NCBI GenBank assembly: GCA_020796225.1
Contig: CM036759.1
Span: 67,060,590-67,124,589 of the forward strand
Origin: Arion vulgaris
Lineage: Eukaryota; Mollusca; Gastropoda; Stylommatophora; Arionidae
Direction of reading: 5' to 3'
DNA length: 64,000 nucleotides
Shown here: piece by piece, positions 34,131 to 45,430 of the stretch
Layout: every line of letters starts with the position of its first letter
How positions within the stretch are numbered: the stretch's first letter is position 1
Position numbers and translations under genes: made by a program
The notes under the pieces: model-generated
Database searches by the model: none
Seen by the model: the letters and a program-made list of their open reading frames with translations, nothing else
What the model was told of the DNA's origin: nothing

Positions 34131-34270
34131 CTTGAAACCAAAAAACAACAAGTAGCAACCACTTGAAACAACATTAAAAAAAACGTAACCACTTGAAACC
34201 AAAAAAATAATACAGTAACCACTTGAAACCAAAAAAAATAATACAGTAACCACTTGAAACCAAAAAACCC
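34128..34270. repeat. ~33-bp short array abutting a KLHDC3 exon
   Basis: aaccacttgaaaccaaaaaa units, five copies; the 5' part of the unit is the end of the preceding 79-bp unit. The array stops about 20 bases from the exon donor at 34290. Confidence 0.88.
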
Positions 34271-34290
34271 CACAAAAACCATGTACTTAC

Positions 34291-34406
34291 AAATTCCTCA
34301 TAACCTGCATATATGTACATATTACGGTTGATAATACAAGCAGAATGTCCATCCCTTGCTTCTGGTATAGGACCACTGACTGCAGGCTTGTCCCATAGAA
34401 ATGTTT
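34291..34406 (-). CDS. KLHDC3: KLHDC3 internal coding exon
   Basis: 116 bases on the minus strand between a cttcag acceptor and a perfect GTAAGT donor. Joined to the upstream exon it reads FRFNS-ETFLWDKPAVSG, then PEARDGHSACIINRNMYIYAG and YEEF, following human VSGTVPGARDGHSAC and KIMYIFGGYEQQ. The kelch glycine pair is AG here instead of GG. The exon enters with 2 bases and leaves at a codon boundary, which fits the next exon. It lies just downstream of the AACCACTTGAAACC array and is too short to appear in an ordinary ORF list; I found it by family order. The flanking introns are filled with minisatellites and LINE debris. Confidence 0.9.
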
Positions 34407-34494
34407 CTGAAGTAAAGTGTTAAATATTGTTACTACATCATCTAAGATATGAATCAGTTTTGAGTTTTTTCTTCTATATTTTGTCCTTCTTGGC

Positions 34495-34940
34495 TAGAGT
34501 TAGAGTGCATGGTAGGGTTGTTGCAGAGCCAAGTGAAACATGGACAACTACTTCCAGTAGAAGGATGGAGTGAGAGCAGTTAATCTGCCCTCTATGCTCT
34601 CTAGGATTCGTTTACTGAGTCTTTCTCTATCTGCCCTTCTCAGTCAATGTTTTCAAAAGATAAACAGTAGGTTTTACGTTGTAGAAATGTTGGTTGAGGA
34701 AGTTTCATCCTCTAGGACTCTCTGGATTCTGTCCTGGGGCATTGTTGTAATCTGAGGCTACAGTCAATGCTCACAGATCAAGTGGGTTTGGTGAGTGAAG
34801 ATAGGTCACTCAGAGATTATGTTCTGCCTGTGGATGCAGGACTAATGATGTTCAGAATCGATCCAGCTGATTTAACAAGTTTGGAGTTAAGATGTAAGGA
34901 TGTCTATCTGACTGTAGAAGGGAAAGAAAAGTGTTGAATC
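34495..34940 (+). pseudogene. LINE RNase H fragment
   Basis: RVHGRVVAEPSETWTTTSSR, RME is the same block as HDRVVAEQSGAYRIITSSMR at 22255. Decayed. Confidence 0.55.
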
Positions 34941-35024
34941 AACCAGCCCGATTAGCAGTTTGGGCTACCTTGATATCTGTTGGTGGAGGATAAAGCAAGT
35001 ATGTGTCTGCACATAAATCCTCTT

Positions 35025-35235
35025 CTATCCTGATACTGTGAGGCAGAAATCTCTTCTTATCCTGACGCTGTGAGGCAGAAATCTCTTCTTATCCTGACGC
35101 TGTGAGGCAGAAATCTCTTCTTATCCTGGACTGTGAGGCAGAATCTCTTCTTATCTGCGTGTGAGGCAGAAATCTCTTCTTATCCTGACGCTGTGAGGCA
35201 GAAATCTCTTCTTATCCTGACGCTGGGGTACGCTG
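35025..35235. repeat. 32-bp minisatellite, ~7 copies
   Basis: Unit ttatcctgacgctgtgaggc, agaaatctcttc. The cctgacgctgtgaggc block also appears at transposon tails (54505, 47415), so it is probably tail-derived. Confidence 0.88.
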
Positions 35236-35284
35236 ACACCTGTGAGGCAGAACTTCATTAGAGAAAAGAAGAAGACATTCACCT

Positions 35285-35845
35285 TTGTTCGGACACATGG
35301 TTGTCAATGGCAACGAGAGAGTAGACAGGCTCTGTCACCATATCGGGGAGGGTGGGTGTCAATGGCAACGAGAGAGACAGGCTCTGTCACCATATCGGGG
35401 AGGGTGGGTGTCAATGGCAACGAGAGAGTAGACAGGCTCTGTCACCATATCGGGAGGGTGGGTGTCAATGGAACGAGAGGCAGACAGGCTCTGTCACCAT
35501 ATCGGGGAGGGTGGGTGTCAATGGCAACGAGAGAGAGACAGGCTCTGTCACCATATCGGGAGGGTGGGTGTCAATAGCACGAGAGAGAGACAGGCTCTGT
35601 CACCATATCGGGAGGGGTGGGTGTCAATGGCACAGAGAGCAGACAGGCTCTGTCACCATATCGGGGAGGTGGGTGTCAATGGCAACGAGAGCAGACAGGC
35701 TCTGTCACCATATTGGGGAGGGTGGGTGTCAATGGCACGAGAGAGCAGACAGGCTTGTCACCATATCGGGGAGGGTGGGTGTCAATGGCAATGAGAGAGC
35801 AGACAGGCTCTGTCACCATATCGGGAGGGTGGGTGTATGTCAGGG
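35285..35845 (+). repeat. ~56-bp minisatellite from LINE RNase H GNERAD codons, ~10 copies
   Basis: Each unit reads GVNGNERADRLCHHIG in one frame, the G-N-E-R-A-D-x-L end of a LINE RNase H domain. The first unit is preceded by FGHMVVNGNERVDRL, fitting the usual SGHxGVxGNERAD. Variable units break the frame. Confidence 0.85.
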
Positions 35846-35884
35846 CAATGATAATGACATTACAGTGGAGAGATCATGATCAGA

Positions 35885-36760
35885 GACGCTTGTCCCTAGG
35901 GAAGGTACTGTAATCAAAAGCGGCTGAAACCGGATGGGCGAGCAACAGCTCGCACAATGATGGGACGGTGTTGTCAAGGACCAGATTATATACACTCTGT
36001 CACCATATCGGCGGAAGAATGTTCGCAAGAGAGAGAAGATGATCTGTCACCTAGTCTGAGACTGTCTAATCCCAGAGAAACCACGTAGAAAGAGCTCGGG
36101 TCACCATTATCATGGGAGGTGGTGTCAGCAGAAAGCAGACAGGCTTGCACAACGGGAGAAGATAGGTGAATGAGCAAGAAAATGAACTCGTCACATTCAG
36201 AATAGAGGTTCACTGAGCATAGAAAGGAGGTCTGTACTATACGAGTGTGCAATGGCAATGAGAGCAGACAGGCTCTTCACTATCTCAGGAGTGGGCATAC
36301 AGACTGAATAGATCAGGCTCTGCAGTCATCGGGGTAAGGTGGGTGTCAATGGCGGAGGTGACAGACCCCTGCTCCAACCTCCACGGGGACGTGGGAAACA
36401 GAGCAGTCGGTCTGGCCAAGGGGGGCAGGGATCAGGGAGAGAAAACTACGGTTGGTCACAATATGGGAGGTGTGATAATAGCAACAGAGACAGACAGCTC
36501 TGTCCGTCCATATTAGGAGGTTGCAGTCCATGAGCGCAAGAGAGCAGCAGAGCTCTGCACCATATGGATGGAGAGTGTGCAGTGACCCGCATTGAGTAGC
36601 CTCTGGTGCACATATCTGGGAAGGTTGTGAAAGCGCAAAGAGACAGGCTCTGTCACGACTATCGGGGAAACGTGCGTGTATGCGAAAACATCCGAGACTG
36701 AGGTTGTCTAACGAATGCAGCTGGGAGCGGAGGTGGAGTGATGTCACGGATAACTGGAGG
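35885..36760. mobile_element. Mosaic of family G fragments and decayed array
   Basis: ccctagggaaggtactgtaa, tcaaaagcggctgaaaccgg at 35895-35935 and cccctgctccaacctccacg, tctggccaaggggggcaggg at 36365-36430 match family G 3' and 5' blocks respectively. Between and after are decayed units of the caggctctgtcaccatatcg array. Confidence 0.6.
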
Positions 36761-37149
36761 TGATCAGGGCGAAATCAGTTCGATGACATGTCCCTAGAAG
36801 CACCCTGTAAATCTGTTGCTGGCCCATGCAGTGGATGATGCAAAGCCAGTACCATCGCGCTAGAATGAGGTGAGATACTGTTCTTGTCCGGACTATAATC
36901 ACAAAAAATTATAAAAAGGCCTGAAATGTTCGAAAACAGAGAAGATGTCTGGGTCATGAATCTTCAGACTGATCTAATGCTCAGAGTAAACTCCATCCGA
37001 GAAAGAAAGCCCAGAGATATTCCAGACACTTGGAGTTCCTGTAGCGAGTCAAAGCAGACAAACTTGATCGAAAGGAAGAAGAAATAAAGTGGCTGAAACA
37101 ATGACCACTCGATTTTTAAAATGAGGCTAGTCTGAAGGCTTGGAAAGAA

Positions 37150-38055
37150 TCTATGTTTAGCTGCTATATACACATAGAAGATTATCATCGCCTCAGGGTA
37201 GAGAAAAGACTGAATAAACACTTCCACATGCTACGATTGTATTCAGACCCTCTGTGTCCCAGTGGCACTGCTGATCAAACCACAGAACATGTCCTGCAAT
37301 ACTGTCTCCTGTATCTCTTAGCTAGAAAAGGATACTAGCCTTTACAGCATAACACTACATTCAAAACTATATGGCACCAGAGATGAGCTCCAGACAGTTG
37401 ACTTCATCATACAGCCATGACCATTGAGTCATTCGTATGTGTCGATTCCTCCACGCCAATAATGGCTGACACATTCCATTTCTGAGGACATTTAAGAAAT
37501 TTTTTTTCTCTAGACAGTTGCAGTTCCATGCGGACGAGATCTGTCTTCCCGTGTTTGTCTGGAGTTGTTCTACTCTAGGTGACTTCAACCTTCTGTTGTC
37601 GGGCTCACCAACCCAGGTTTTAATGCATGGTGTGCTCCCTGGACACTGTAGTTTAATTCCATATACTTGGGAGAAAGTCATAGAAGTAGAAGACAAGAAA
37701 AAAGATCTCCTCCTCCTCAAGGGAGGGAGAGGACGACTGCTTTTGGTCCATAGCTGGAGGATGGGTTGGTTGCAGCCAATGCATTTACCACTTGTCGGTG
37801 GGTTCTACACTGTCACCTTATGAGGCCCCATCCTGCTCCCCGCCCTTTGGTCTGGCCTTTCACCTTCAAGTCTGTTCGTCTTGGTTAAACCTGCCAGGAG
37901 TTAAGACTCCCACCGACATAGCCTGAAGGATCCTAAAGGCGCACAAACCCTCCAACCACAATAAGGTAGGCAAATGTGGAGGGCACTTCATCATATAAAA
38001 GTGTGTGAATACATAATCATCAAAATAGCGGTGGCAAAGAAGAAGACTGCCTAAC
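37150..38055 (+). pseudogene. LINE C-terminal zinc-knuckle and 3' UTR
   Basis: RLRVEKRLNKHFHMLRLYSD, PLCPSGTADQTTEHVLQYCL is the CxC..H..C tail of LINE ORF2. At 37895-37990 the 3' UTR-like cctgccaggagttaagactc, ccaccgacatagcctgaagg, ataaggtaggcaaatgtgga leads to an aagaagaag tail. 36765-37150 before it has no clear feature. Confidence 0.7.
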
Positions 38056-38138
38056 ATGCTGATGATGAATTAAATACATGACATAATACATAAATAGCAA
38101 CATTAAGTTGTTTACAAAATACTACTTTGTTGTCTTAC

Positions 38139-38309
38139 CACTATTGAACCTAAAAAGTGTGTTGCAGGCACCAACACTATCATTCCTGCCTCCCCATATG
38201 TATGCATTATTTTCAAATTCAACTGCTGTATGCCCATAACGTTGAAATGGTGTGTTTTTGATATCTACAGCTGATGTGGGAAGTGGTAAAAGTGTCCATC
38301 GCAGATTTT
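38139..38309 (-). CDS. KLHDC3: KLHDC3 kelch protein, internal coding exon (most 5' exon found)
   Basis: Reading on the minus strand, the exon begins after an AG acceptor (tattttgacag) and ends at a GTAAGA donor, 171 bases, 56 codons plus 2 leading and 1 trailing base. The peptide contains LRWTLLP, RYGHTAVEF, YIWGGRNDSVGACN and FRFNS, which match the human KLHDC3 order LRWTKLP, RYGHSTV, LLWGGRNDTEGACN and YAFD. It covers the end of one kelch blade and most of the next. KLHDC3 is a substrate receptor of a CUL2-RBX1-elongin B/C ubiquitin ligase that reads C-terminal degrons with its kelch propeller (family knowledge). The spliced join to the exon at 34291-34406 restores the frame. The preceding exon, with the start codon, was not found. 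An ATG at 38325 lies in the intron and is not the start. Confidence 0.9.
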
Positions 38310-38389
38310 CTGTCAAAATAAACAAAACTTTCAGTTGTTGACATGATTTCAGTTCATATGTTTGTTTGTTTGTGTTTGTTCTTTACAAC

Positions 38390-39165
38390 CAATTTGATCA
38401 TTCTTAGCGTTCGTTCTTTATGACCAATTTGATCATTCTAGGTCATTCTTTATACCATTGATCGTTTAGCGTTCATTCTTTAACCAATTTGATCGTTCTT
38501 AGCGTTCGTTCTTTATGACCAATTTGATCGTTCTTAGCGTTCGTTCTTTATGACCAATTTGATCGTTCTTAGCGTTCGTTCTTTATGACCAATTTGATCG
38601 TTCTTAGCGTTCGTTCTTTATGACCAATTTGATCATTCTTAGCGTTCGTTCTTTATGACCAATTTGATCGTTCTTAGCGTTCGTTCTTTATGACCAATTT
38701 GATCGTTCTTAGCGTTCGTTCTTTAACCAATTTGATCTTCTTAGCGTTCGTTCTTATACCAATTTGATCATTCTTAGCGTTCGTTCTTTATGACCAATTT
38801 GATCATTCTTAGCGTTCGTTCTTTACCAACAATTTGATCATTCTTAGCGTTCATTCTTTACTACCAATTTGATCATTCTTAGCGTTCATTCTTTATGATC
38901 AATTTGATCATTCTTACGTCGTTCTTTATGACCAATTTGATCGTTCTTAGCGTTCGTTCTTTATGACCAATTTGATCGTTCTTAGCGTTCGTTCTTTACC
39001 AACAATTTGATAATTCTTAGCGTTTGTTATTTATGACCAATTTGATCATTCTTAGCGTTTGTTATTTATGACCAATTTGATCATTCTTAGCTGCTCAGTC
39101 GTTCTTAAGACCAATTTGATCGTTCTTAGCGTTTACACCAATTTGATCATTCTTATTGTGATATA
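38390..39165. repeat. 35-bp minisatellite derived from family G 3' end, ~22 copies
   Basis: Unit gttctttatgaccaatttga, tcgttcttagc. It runs directly into a family G tail (caatttgatcattcttattg, tgatatataattgatc, 39135-39190) whose first bases are the repeat unit. Confidence 0.85.
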
Positions 39166-39439
39166 TAATTGATCTTTGCCAAGAACGACTATAACGTTGC
39201 GCCCCGTTAGGTCCCTACTAGTTTAGGACAGGAGCATCCAAATTTTCGCCAAGAGTTCATATATAAAACGTCTTTTCTCTCTCTCTCTCTGCCTCTCATG
39301 TTTTCTAACAGTTGCGGTATAGTAAAAGTGAAAAAAAAAAGTTAAAGGACCATTTTTAATACCATGAGGTATATTGAGGAATACAGTGTTAGGGAATCCT
39401 GTATTTTTATATTACACACGATGAGTGATGTGGTTAATA

Positions 39440-39780
39440 TCACACAGGTTACCTTTGCAGTATCCAAGTTAGTCTGGGTAAACCTGCGAGTTGTTACAGT
39501 TGCGGTATTCAAGTTAGGCTGGGTCAACCTGCGAGTTGTTACAGTTGCGGTATCCAATTTGTAATACCATGAGTATTTAGAATACAGTTAGGCTGTATCT
39601 AATTACATATGAGTGATGTGGTTAATTCACGGTTACCTTTGCAGTATCCAAGTTAGTCTGTGTAAACCTGCGAGTTGTTACAGTTGCGGTATCCAATTTA
39701 GGCTGGGTCAACCTGTGAGTTGTTACAGTTGCGGTATCCAATTTAGGCTGGGTCAACCTGCGAGTTGTTACAGTTGGAAA
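39440..39780. repeat. ~44-bp minisatellite, two blocks
   Basis: Core gggtcaacctgcgagttgtt, acagttgcggtatccaattt, aggct. A larger ~185-bp duplication (39364-39560 against 39565-39780) contains it. Confidence 0.88.
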
Positions 39781-39984
39781 AAACACTAAATTTCCAATGT
39801 GGAATTGAACCAGGACCACGTATCTAACAAAGCAAGTGCACTAACCACTATGCTATCCCAGCTCTATGGTTGGATCATAGGTCCTTAACCAATTCAAGTC
39901 AAGTTTTTCCATCCGTTGTTATCCCTTGAAACCCCACCAGCTCTTCTGCATATGGTCAATCTCTGACTCCATGCATCTTCAGGC

Positions 39985-40170
39985 TTCCTTCTCCCTCTTC
40001 ATAGTCCAGATGAAAGTACCCTCTTGCTACATTCCCAACAGGCTTCCTTATCCCTCTCCATAGTCCAGATGAAAGTACCCCTCTTGTTACATTCCCAACA
40101 GGCTTCCTTCTCCCTCTTCATAGTCCAGATGAAAGTACCCCTCTTGTCACATTTCCACCAGGTCTTCTCA
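39985..40170. repeat. ~60-bp tandem repeat, 3 copies
   Basis: aggcttccttctccctcttc, atagtccagatgaaagtacc, cctcttgttacattccca. 40180-41140 has no supported gene. Confidence 0.88.
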
Positions 40171-41139
40171 AGTGTCCCACCCAGCACATCTCTGGCTCAT
40201 TGAGATCCGCTCCGCTCTCTCCACAAGCTCCCAACCAGTGACCCCACCACACCATCCTAGACCTCCTATTCCATGCAGACGTCAGTTGATTTCTTTTTCT
40301 CTAATCCTGTTTGGTCCTAAAGTGGCAAAATAAGTAGAGATTTATAGAACAGGCTTTTATGTGCGCGGCACCGCTCACTTTGCGAACCTATGGTCTAGCT
40401 CTATCATAGTCTCTATCATAGTTGGGCGAGAAAATACAAGTGCCCTGTGTTCAAGTTGAGCACATAAAAATATCTTTGAAAAGTCATCAAAGTTCATGTT
40501 GGAAAGCCCCTCCAAGTGTTCAAGTTGAGCATACAAATTACTTGAAAAGTCATCAAAGTTTCATGTTAAAGCCCTGCTCATGCAAAAATAATTAACAGAA
40601 TTAAACAAAATGATCACATTTATCATCATCCAAAAATTAAACCAGAGCACTAGACAGCACAGACCAAATTTTTGATGAGATCTTCCTGGGAATGAAAAGA
40701 TTAGATACACAGGTATTCACAAAAGTGCTAATATATTGCAATCAATCATTTGAGAGTTATGTTATGTATCGATCGCGTCATGGCACATTGGGCATTCCCA
40801 TTGTGCTCTGTCCTCCGTGCAGCAGCCTCCAAAGTCCATTTGCTCACAGTACCCATGAGAAGTTGATTACTATATCTTCTCTCTCTACCACGAAGACGGC
40901 ACTGTCTGGCATGTCCAAACTTAACACCTAATTCTCGAACTCGTTCCAGTGTCTGAGAACGCCCATGTCACACAATGAAGCGATACCGCATTGATGATAT
41001 CGGCTCTGTCCATACTTCTGCCAGCTTGAGACGGAGCATTGTTTGCGATGCAAAGTTTGCATTGTTTCCAGGTGTATACAGCCAAGTCAGTGTCTTGAAA
41101 TAAATTTGATAAGTATATGACACATGATGATGACAACAA

Positions 41140-41337
41140 TAAGAAAATTCTCAATTCTAATTGTTAAACGATCAAACCTGTATTTAATATGTGTACATCC
41201 ATAGGTCTTGTTCTCTCATAGTCTTCACCGGTGCAATAAGAAAATTCTCAATTCTAAATGTTAAAAGATCAAACCTGTATTTAATATGTGTACATCCATA
41301 GGTCTTGTTCTCTCATAGTCTTCACCGGTGCAATAAC
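41140..41337. repeat. Two copies of a ~97-bp direct repeat
   Basis: aagaaaattctcaattctaa, gatcaaacctgtatttaata, catagtcttcaccggtgcaa occur twice with one or two differences. Confidence 0.92.
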
Positions 41338-41869
41338 CAATGAAAAGATTCAGTTATAAATGCGACTGCAAGATTGACTCGTAGCCGCTCAATCTATTGT
41401 CCATGCTAACATTGTTCGTGAATGGTTACTAACCTACCTCTGCAGAACAAGAGTTTCAAAACAAAAATTAGATCACAAAATTCCTACTGCTTACATTTCA
41501 TAAATACTAATTTAATTCTTCTTCAAACTATCAAAGAGAGCTTAGGACAGCAAAATAATTAACCTTGCACAGAAAGACTTAGATCTATAGGACCTGTGTA
41601 ATTAGCTCTTTACTATATGGCTCAGAAACGTGGACAGCTTTCTTAAGGCATGGAAGGAGGCTTAACTCTTGTTCGCTGTGTCAGGCAGCGGTTTGTACTT
41701 TTGACTCCAGGTCGATGAATCTCCAGGCAATTCCTGACCAAGATAGTTGTTTGTGGAGATATGACAAGGTTATTCTCTTACTATTGTCTATCCCCAGGTG
41801 GATGATGGAATTGGTTGTCCACTCTTGCCGTTAAGCGTAGGAATGGGAGATTTAAATTCGCCCATGTGG

Positions 41870-42115
41870 TGCCATGGCCAGCAAGGGAAACAAAGAATAG
41901 CACCACTGCGACCAACAAAGCATGTCGTAGAAGGTGACTGATGTAGGACCTAGGAAACTACCCTAGTAAATAAAAAGCATCGCAGAAATTGGATGCGCTG
42001 GCCTACTTGTAGGCACATAACTGGCACAATGTACAATCGCTCTTAGACTCAGATCACATACAAATCACACAAAGTGGTTAACAAGTGGTCAATATGGAGC
42101 GTTCAAAGAGGAATC
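41870..42115 (+). mobile_element. Family A element
   Basis: ccctagtaaataaaaagcat, gctggcctacttgtaggcac, ataactggcacaatgtacaa, cacatacaaatcacacaaag, caatatggagcgttcaaaga. Immediately 5' of the LINE reverse transcriptase. Confidence 0.8.
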
Positions 42116-42148
42116 ATTTAATAGACATAATACTTACCATAATGTCAT

Positions 42149-43395
42149 GTTGGGAAATTATATGCTAAAATTTTGGAATCTAGAATCAAACCTATAATAG
42201 AACCACAGCTGAACATCGCTCAATTTGGGTTCAGAAAGGGAAAGAGTTGCACTGATGCCCTGTTCACACTAAGGCAACTCAACGAAAACACCATAGAATA
42301 TGACAAACAGCTCAACTTAGCATTCATAGACCAAGAAAAGGCCTTTGATAGAATAAACAGAAACAAACTATGGGCCATACTAAGTGAATACGGAATTCAG
42401 GGACAACTATTAGACAATATTAGAGCGCTATACCAAAAATGTTCAAGCGTAGTACGAACAAGCGACGGCCTGACAGACGAATTTGAATTATCATCAGGAG
42501 TAAGGCAGGGATGTGTGCTTTTGCCTATACTTTTCAATATTTACATAGACAGGATAACGCAAGAAACCAAGACAGATAACAACCTCGATAACAACTACAA
42601 TTTAATAAACGAACTACTCTTTGCAGATGATCAGAGTATAATTTACAACAACGAACACAAACTTCAACAACACATAAATGCACTGCAAGCGACATTCGAA
42701 AAATATGACATGAAAATTAACACCTCCAAAACAGAAGTCATGACAATAAGTAGGTCAACAGGTCAACTAAATATACAGGTGAATAATGTCAAAATACAAC
42801 AGACTCCAGAATTCAAATATCTCGGGAGTATATTCACAGCAGATGGAAAGATGGACAGAGAAATCGAAACTAGATGCCAGAAGGCAAACGCAGTGACATA
42901 CCAACTGTCACCACTATTAAAACATCCAAGCATTAACATGGCAGTAAAACGACAACTGACAAACTGCATATTTAATCCAACTCTCTGCTATCAGTGCCAA
43001 ACATGGCCCCTGACTAAGACACAAGAAAGAAAGATTACAGCGTGAAATGAGATGTCTATGAAAAGCTGTCAACGTTACAAGGTGAGATAGAATGAGAAAC
43101 GAGAATATCAGAAGCATCGTTGGTACTATACCATGCATACAGTACATCGAGAAGCAAAGAATCAAGTGGTTTGGCCATCTAATGAGAATGGAACCACATT
43201 TACTACCATCACGTGCCTATAATAATCGACACTCAGGGCGCAGAGCACGAGGCAGGCCAAGAACATGATGGATAGATAACATCTCAGAGTCCTTGCGAAA
43301 GCATGGACTGACAACGTCAAGCGCAAGACACCTGGCACAAGATAGAAAACTAACTCTCCCACGTCGCTTCACGGCAAATGTGGTTAAGATAAGAT
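42149..43395 (+). pseudogene. LINE reverse transcriptase, best-preserved copy, 5'-truncated
   Basis: A 290-codon open frame from ATG 42173, in frame from about 42149 (VGKLYAKILESRIKP). Reverse transcriptase blocks in order: FGFRKGKSCTDALFTLRQL, LAFIDQEKAFDRINRNKLW (first catalytic Asp), SSGVRQGCVLLPILFNIYID, NELLFADDQSII (FADD pair), MKINTSKTEVM, FKYLGSIFTADG, then IFNPTLCYQCQTWPLT. A one-base loss near 43046 ends the ORF; the old frame continues as CLRKAVNVTR-like, IKWFGHLMRMEPHLLPSRAY, RRARGRPRT-stop-WIDNIS. Several stops are TGA where Arg or Trp is expected. The endonuclease and 5' end are missing, so it cannot move. Clade not assigned. Confidence 0.9.
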
Positions 43396-44214
43396 AAGAC
43401 TTACCACAAGTATAGCCATTAAGGCAGGTCAGAATCACCCTGAAAAATAGCTTCTGGAAAATAGGGACTTGGCACTTCTGTGACTGGTATAGCAATCTGT
43501 GAACTGGTACTCTAGTGATAGGAAGAATATACAAAAGCTGTAACCAAATGATCTCAACGGGGTTTTCTTCTCACAGGTGTATGTTGCGATATGAAACCAT
43601 AGCTAGTTTGCAACAGACAATCAGAATGTTTTATCAAAAAGTCAATTTCTCTTGCTTTAACGTGTAGACACCCATGGGTCTCACAGACGTATATTGTGGC
43701 AGAAAACATACATATACATATAAACAGAGACATATGTTGTGATTGGAAACATGCATGCTTTTAAAAATATAATCCCTGTAGTTGCTCTGTAGTGGGACAA
43801 ATTAATTAATGCATAAGAGCTTGCCTGTCGACTCGGACAGAAGAAGGTTGTGGATTTAATCTCACACTCAACATTATATAGTGAGGAGAGGAATCAGCTC
43901 TCCTACCTCCTGCACACTTGGACCTAGAAATGTGAAGTGAAGGGACTTCATACCCTAAGGCCTGAAAAAGCTATGGGAAATTTACATTATTTTAGTGTTC
44001 CATTCCAGTTTACGTTGCTTAATTTGCGAAGAGTGACAGATATTCTTATAGATGTCCATTGTTAGTCAACATGAACAATTGAAGATATGCTGATGACACA
44101 ATTCTCATAGCGATAACAACAAGATCTACAAGACATGATAATATACATAATAATGAGAACAAGTGAGAAGGATTGACCATGAATATAAAGAAAATAGAGA
44201 TAATAGTTTGATTA
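43396..44214. other. Intergenic or intronic stretch without recognised feature
   Basis: Contains a short ata/aca-rich stretch at 43700-43740 only. Confidence 0.4.
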
Positions 44215-44515
44215 ACTGATGAGACCATCATCCTTGCACTTCACTAAGTAACCATGTGTGCTCCGATCTCTTTCTCACACAGGAACATCTCAGCGGCAGT
44301 TCATGATCTCCATAGCACCGATCGCCGATGTAATTTAGAAAATGGTGAAATATTTTGTAGGAATTTGGATTTTCTAATCTTTCTAATGAATTTTGAATGG
44401 GCAGCGGCTTTCGAGTACTGACTACACAGAGATCTCTGGAAAAATATCCAGATGGATACATGAGGGAGTGAAGAGAGTACAAGAGGTGAGCACTTACAGT
44501 ACTTACACGTCACAG
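44215..44515 (-). mobile_element. SINE family E copy, minus strand
   Basis: accatcatccttgcacttca, taaccatgtgtgctccgatc, tctttctcacacaggaacat and ccgatgtaatttagaaaatg are the reverse of 30960-31130. 44520-45427 after it is unremarkable except a gatgatgatgag-type simple stretch at 44827-44890. Confidence 0.78.
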
Positions 44516-45430
44516 AGACCCCTGATAAAGAAACAGTAATGTCAATAAGTAAGTTGGACTAAGGCCCACCTTATGAGAAACAAGCCTAGCAATTATCAAT
44601 GACCATTTTGTGCATATAACTCAAAACTGTCTCTAACATACAAGATCTGAACTTTTGCTAACAAGTTTTAAGACGGTCGTAAGACAGATGGACCGATAGC
44701 TAGCAACAAAGTACAATCACAATGACAATGTGACTAAGAAATAGGAACACATCTGACCCAACATTACGCTAAAAATTAAACTTCACAAGGGCCAAAAAAG
44801 TGGTTGTGGATAGCAATCTTCAGTCATGATGATGATGAGTGATGATCACTCACTCAACGCACTGATGATCAGTGTCAGCTGAGCAATCAGTTTGAATCAG
44901 CAGTGAATGATTCAAACTCAAATGATGACAAGACTGAAGACATCATTGAATTGATTGATTATGTATGAATCAGAATGAACAATAGTCATAGTTACGTGAA
45001 TATTCTGGTCATATCATCCCCAAATTTATTTGAATAACAAATTCTGCTAGTGTACCTGCTTGGATCTAGTCCACACACAACTATAAACAGAATATTGTCT
45101 GTATAAATGATCACTTTTTCCCTACCGACTCCATTTTGGTTACACTTTGATCGTCTGTATATTTGTATCACGGTACATTTTTGGTTTGTTTGTGTTCTAC
45201 GTCACAAGACCTTGAATAGTCACGGTGACATATTTCCCTTAAACTACCCTTAATTATTTCCCATCATTTTAGCCACAACAAAATTTTGTCCGCAGTCCAT
45301 GGATTATGAGAAAGGTCAATTTGGGGACACAGGGCTAGAGACTTAGTGCTTAGTCATAGCCCCCGATAACATAAATCCGTCGAGCTCAAGTGCAAATTAT
45401 CAAAACTGTTGCTTGACTCTCGTATTCTTA

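Noticed and set aside
45354..45400. Minus-strand RRIYVIGGYD, a kelch-like motif, considered as the missing 5' KLHDC3 exon
   Set aside because: Only about ten codons between stops, followed directly by TAA, with no donor, and it lacks the SFGGYCxGEDY continuation expected of the first KLHDC3 blade. It could be chance or a relic.
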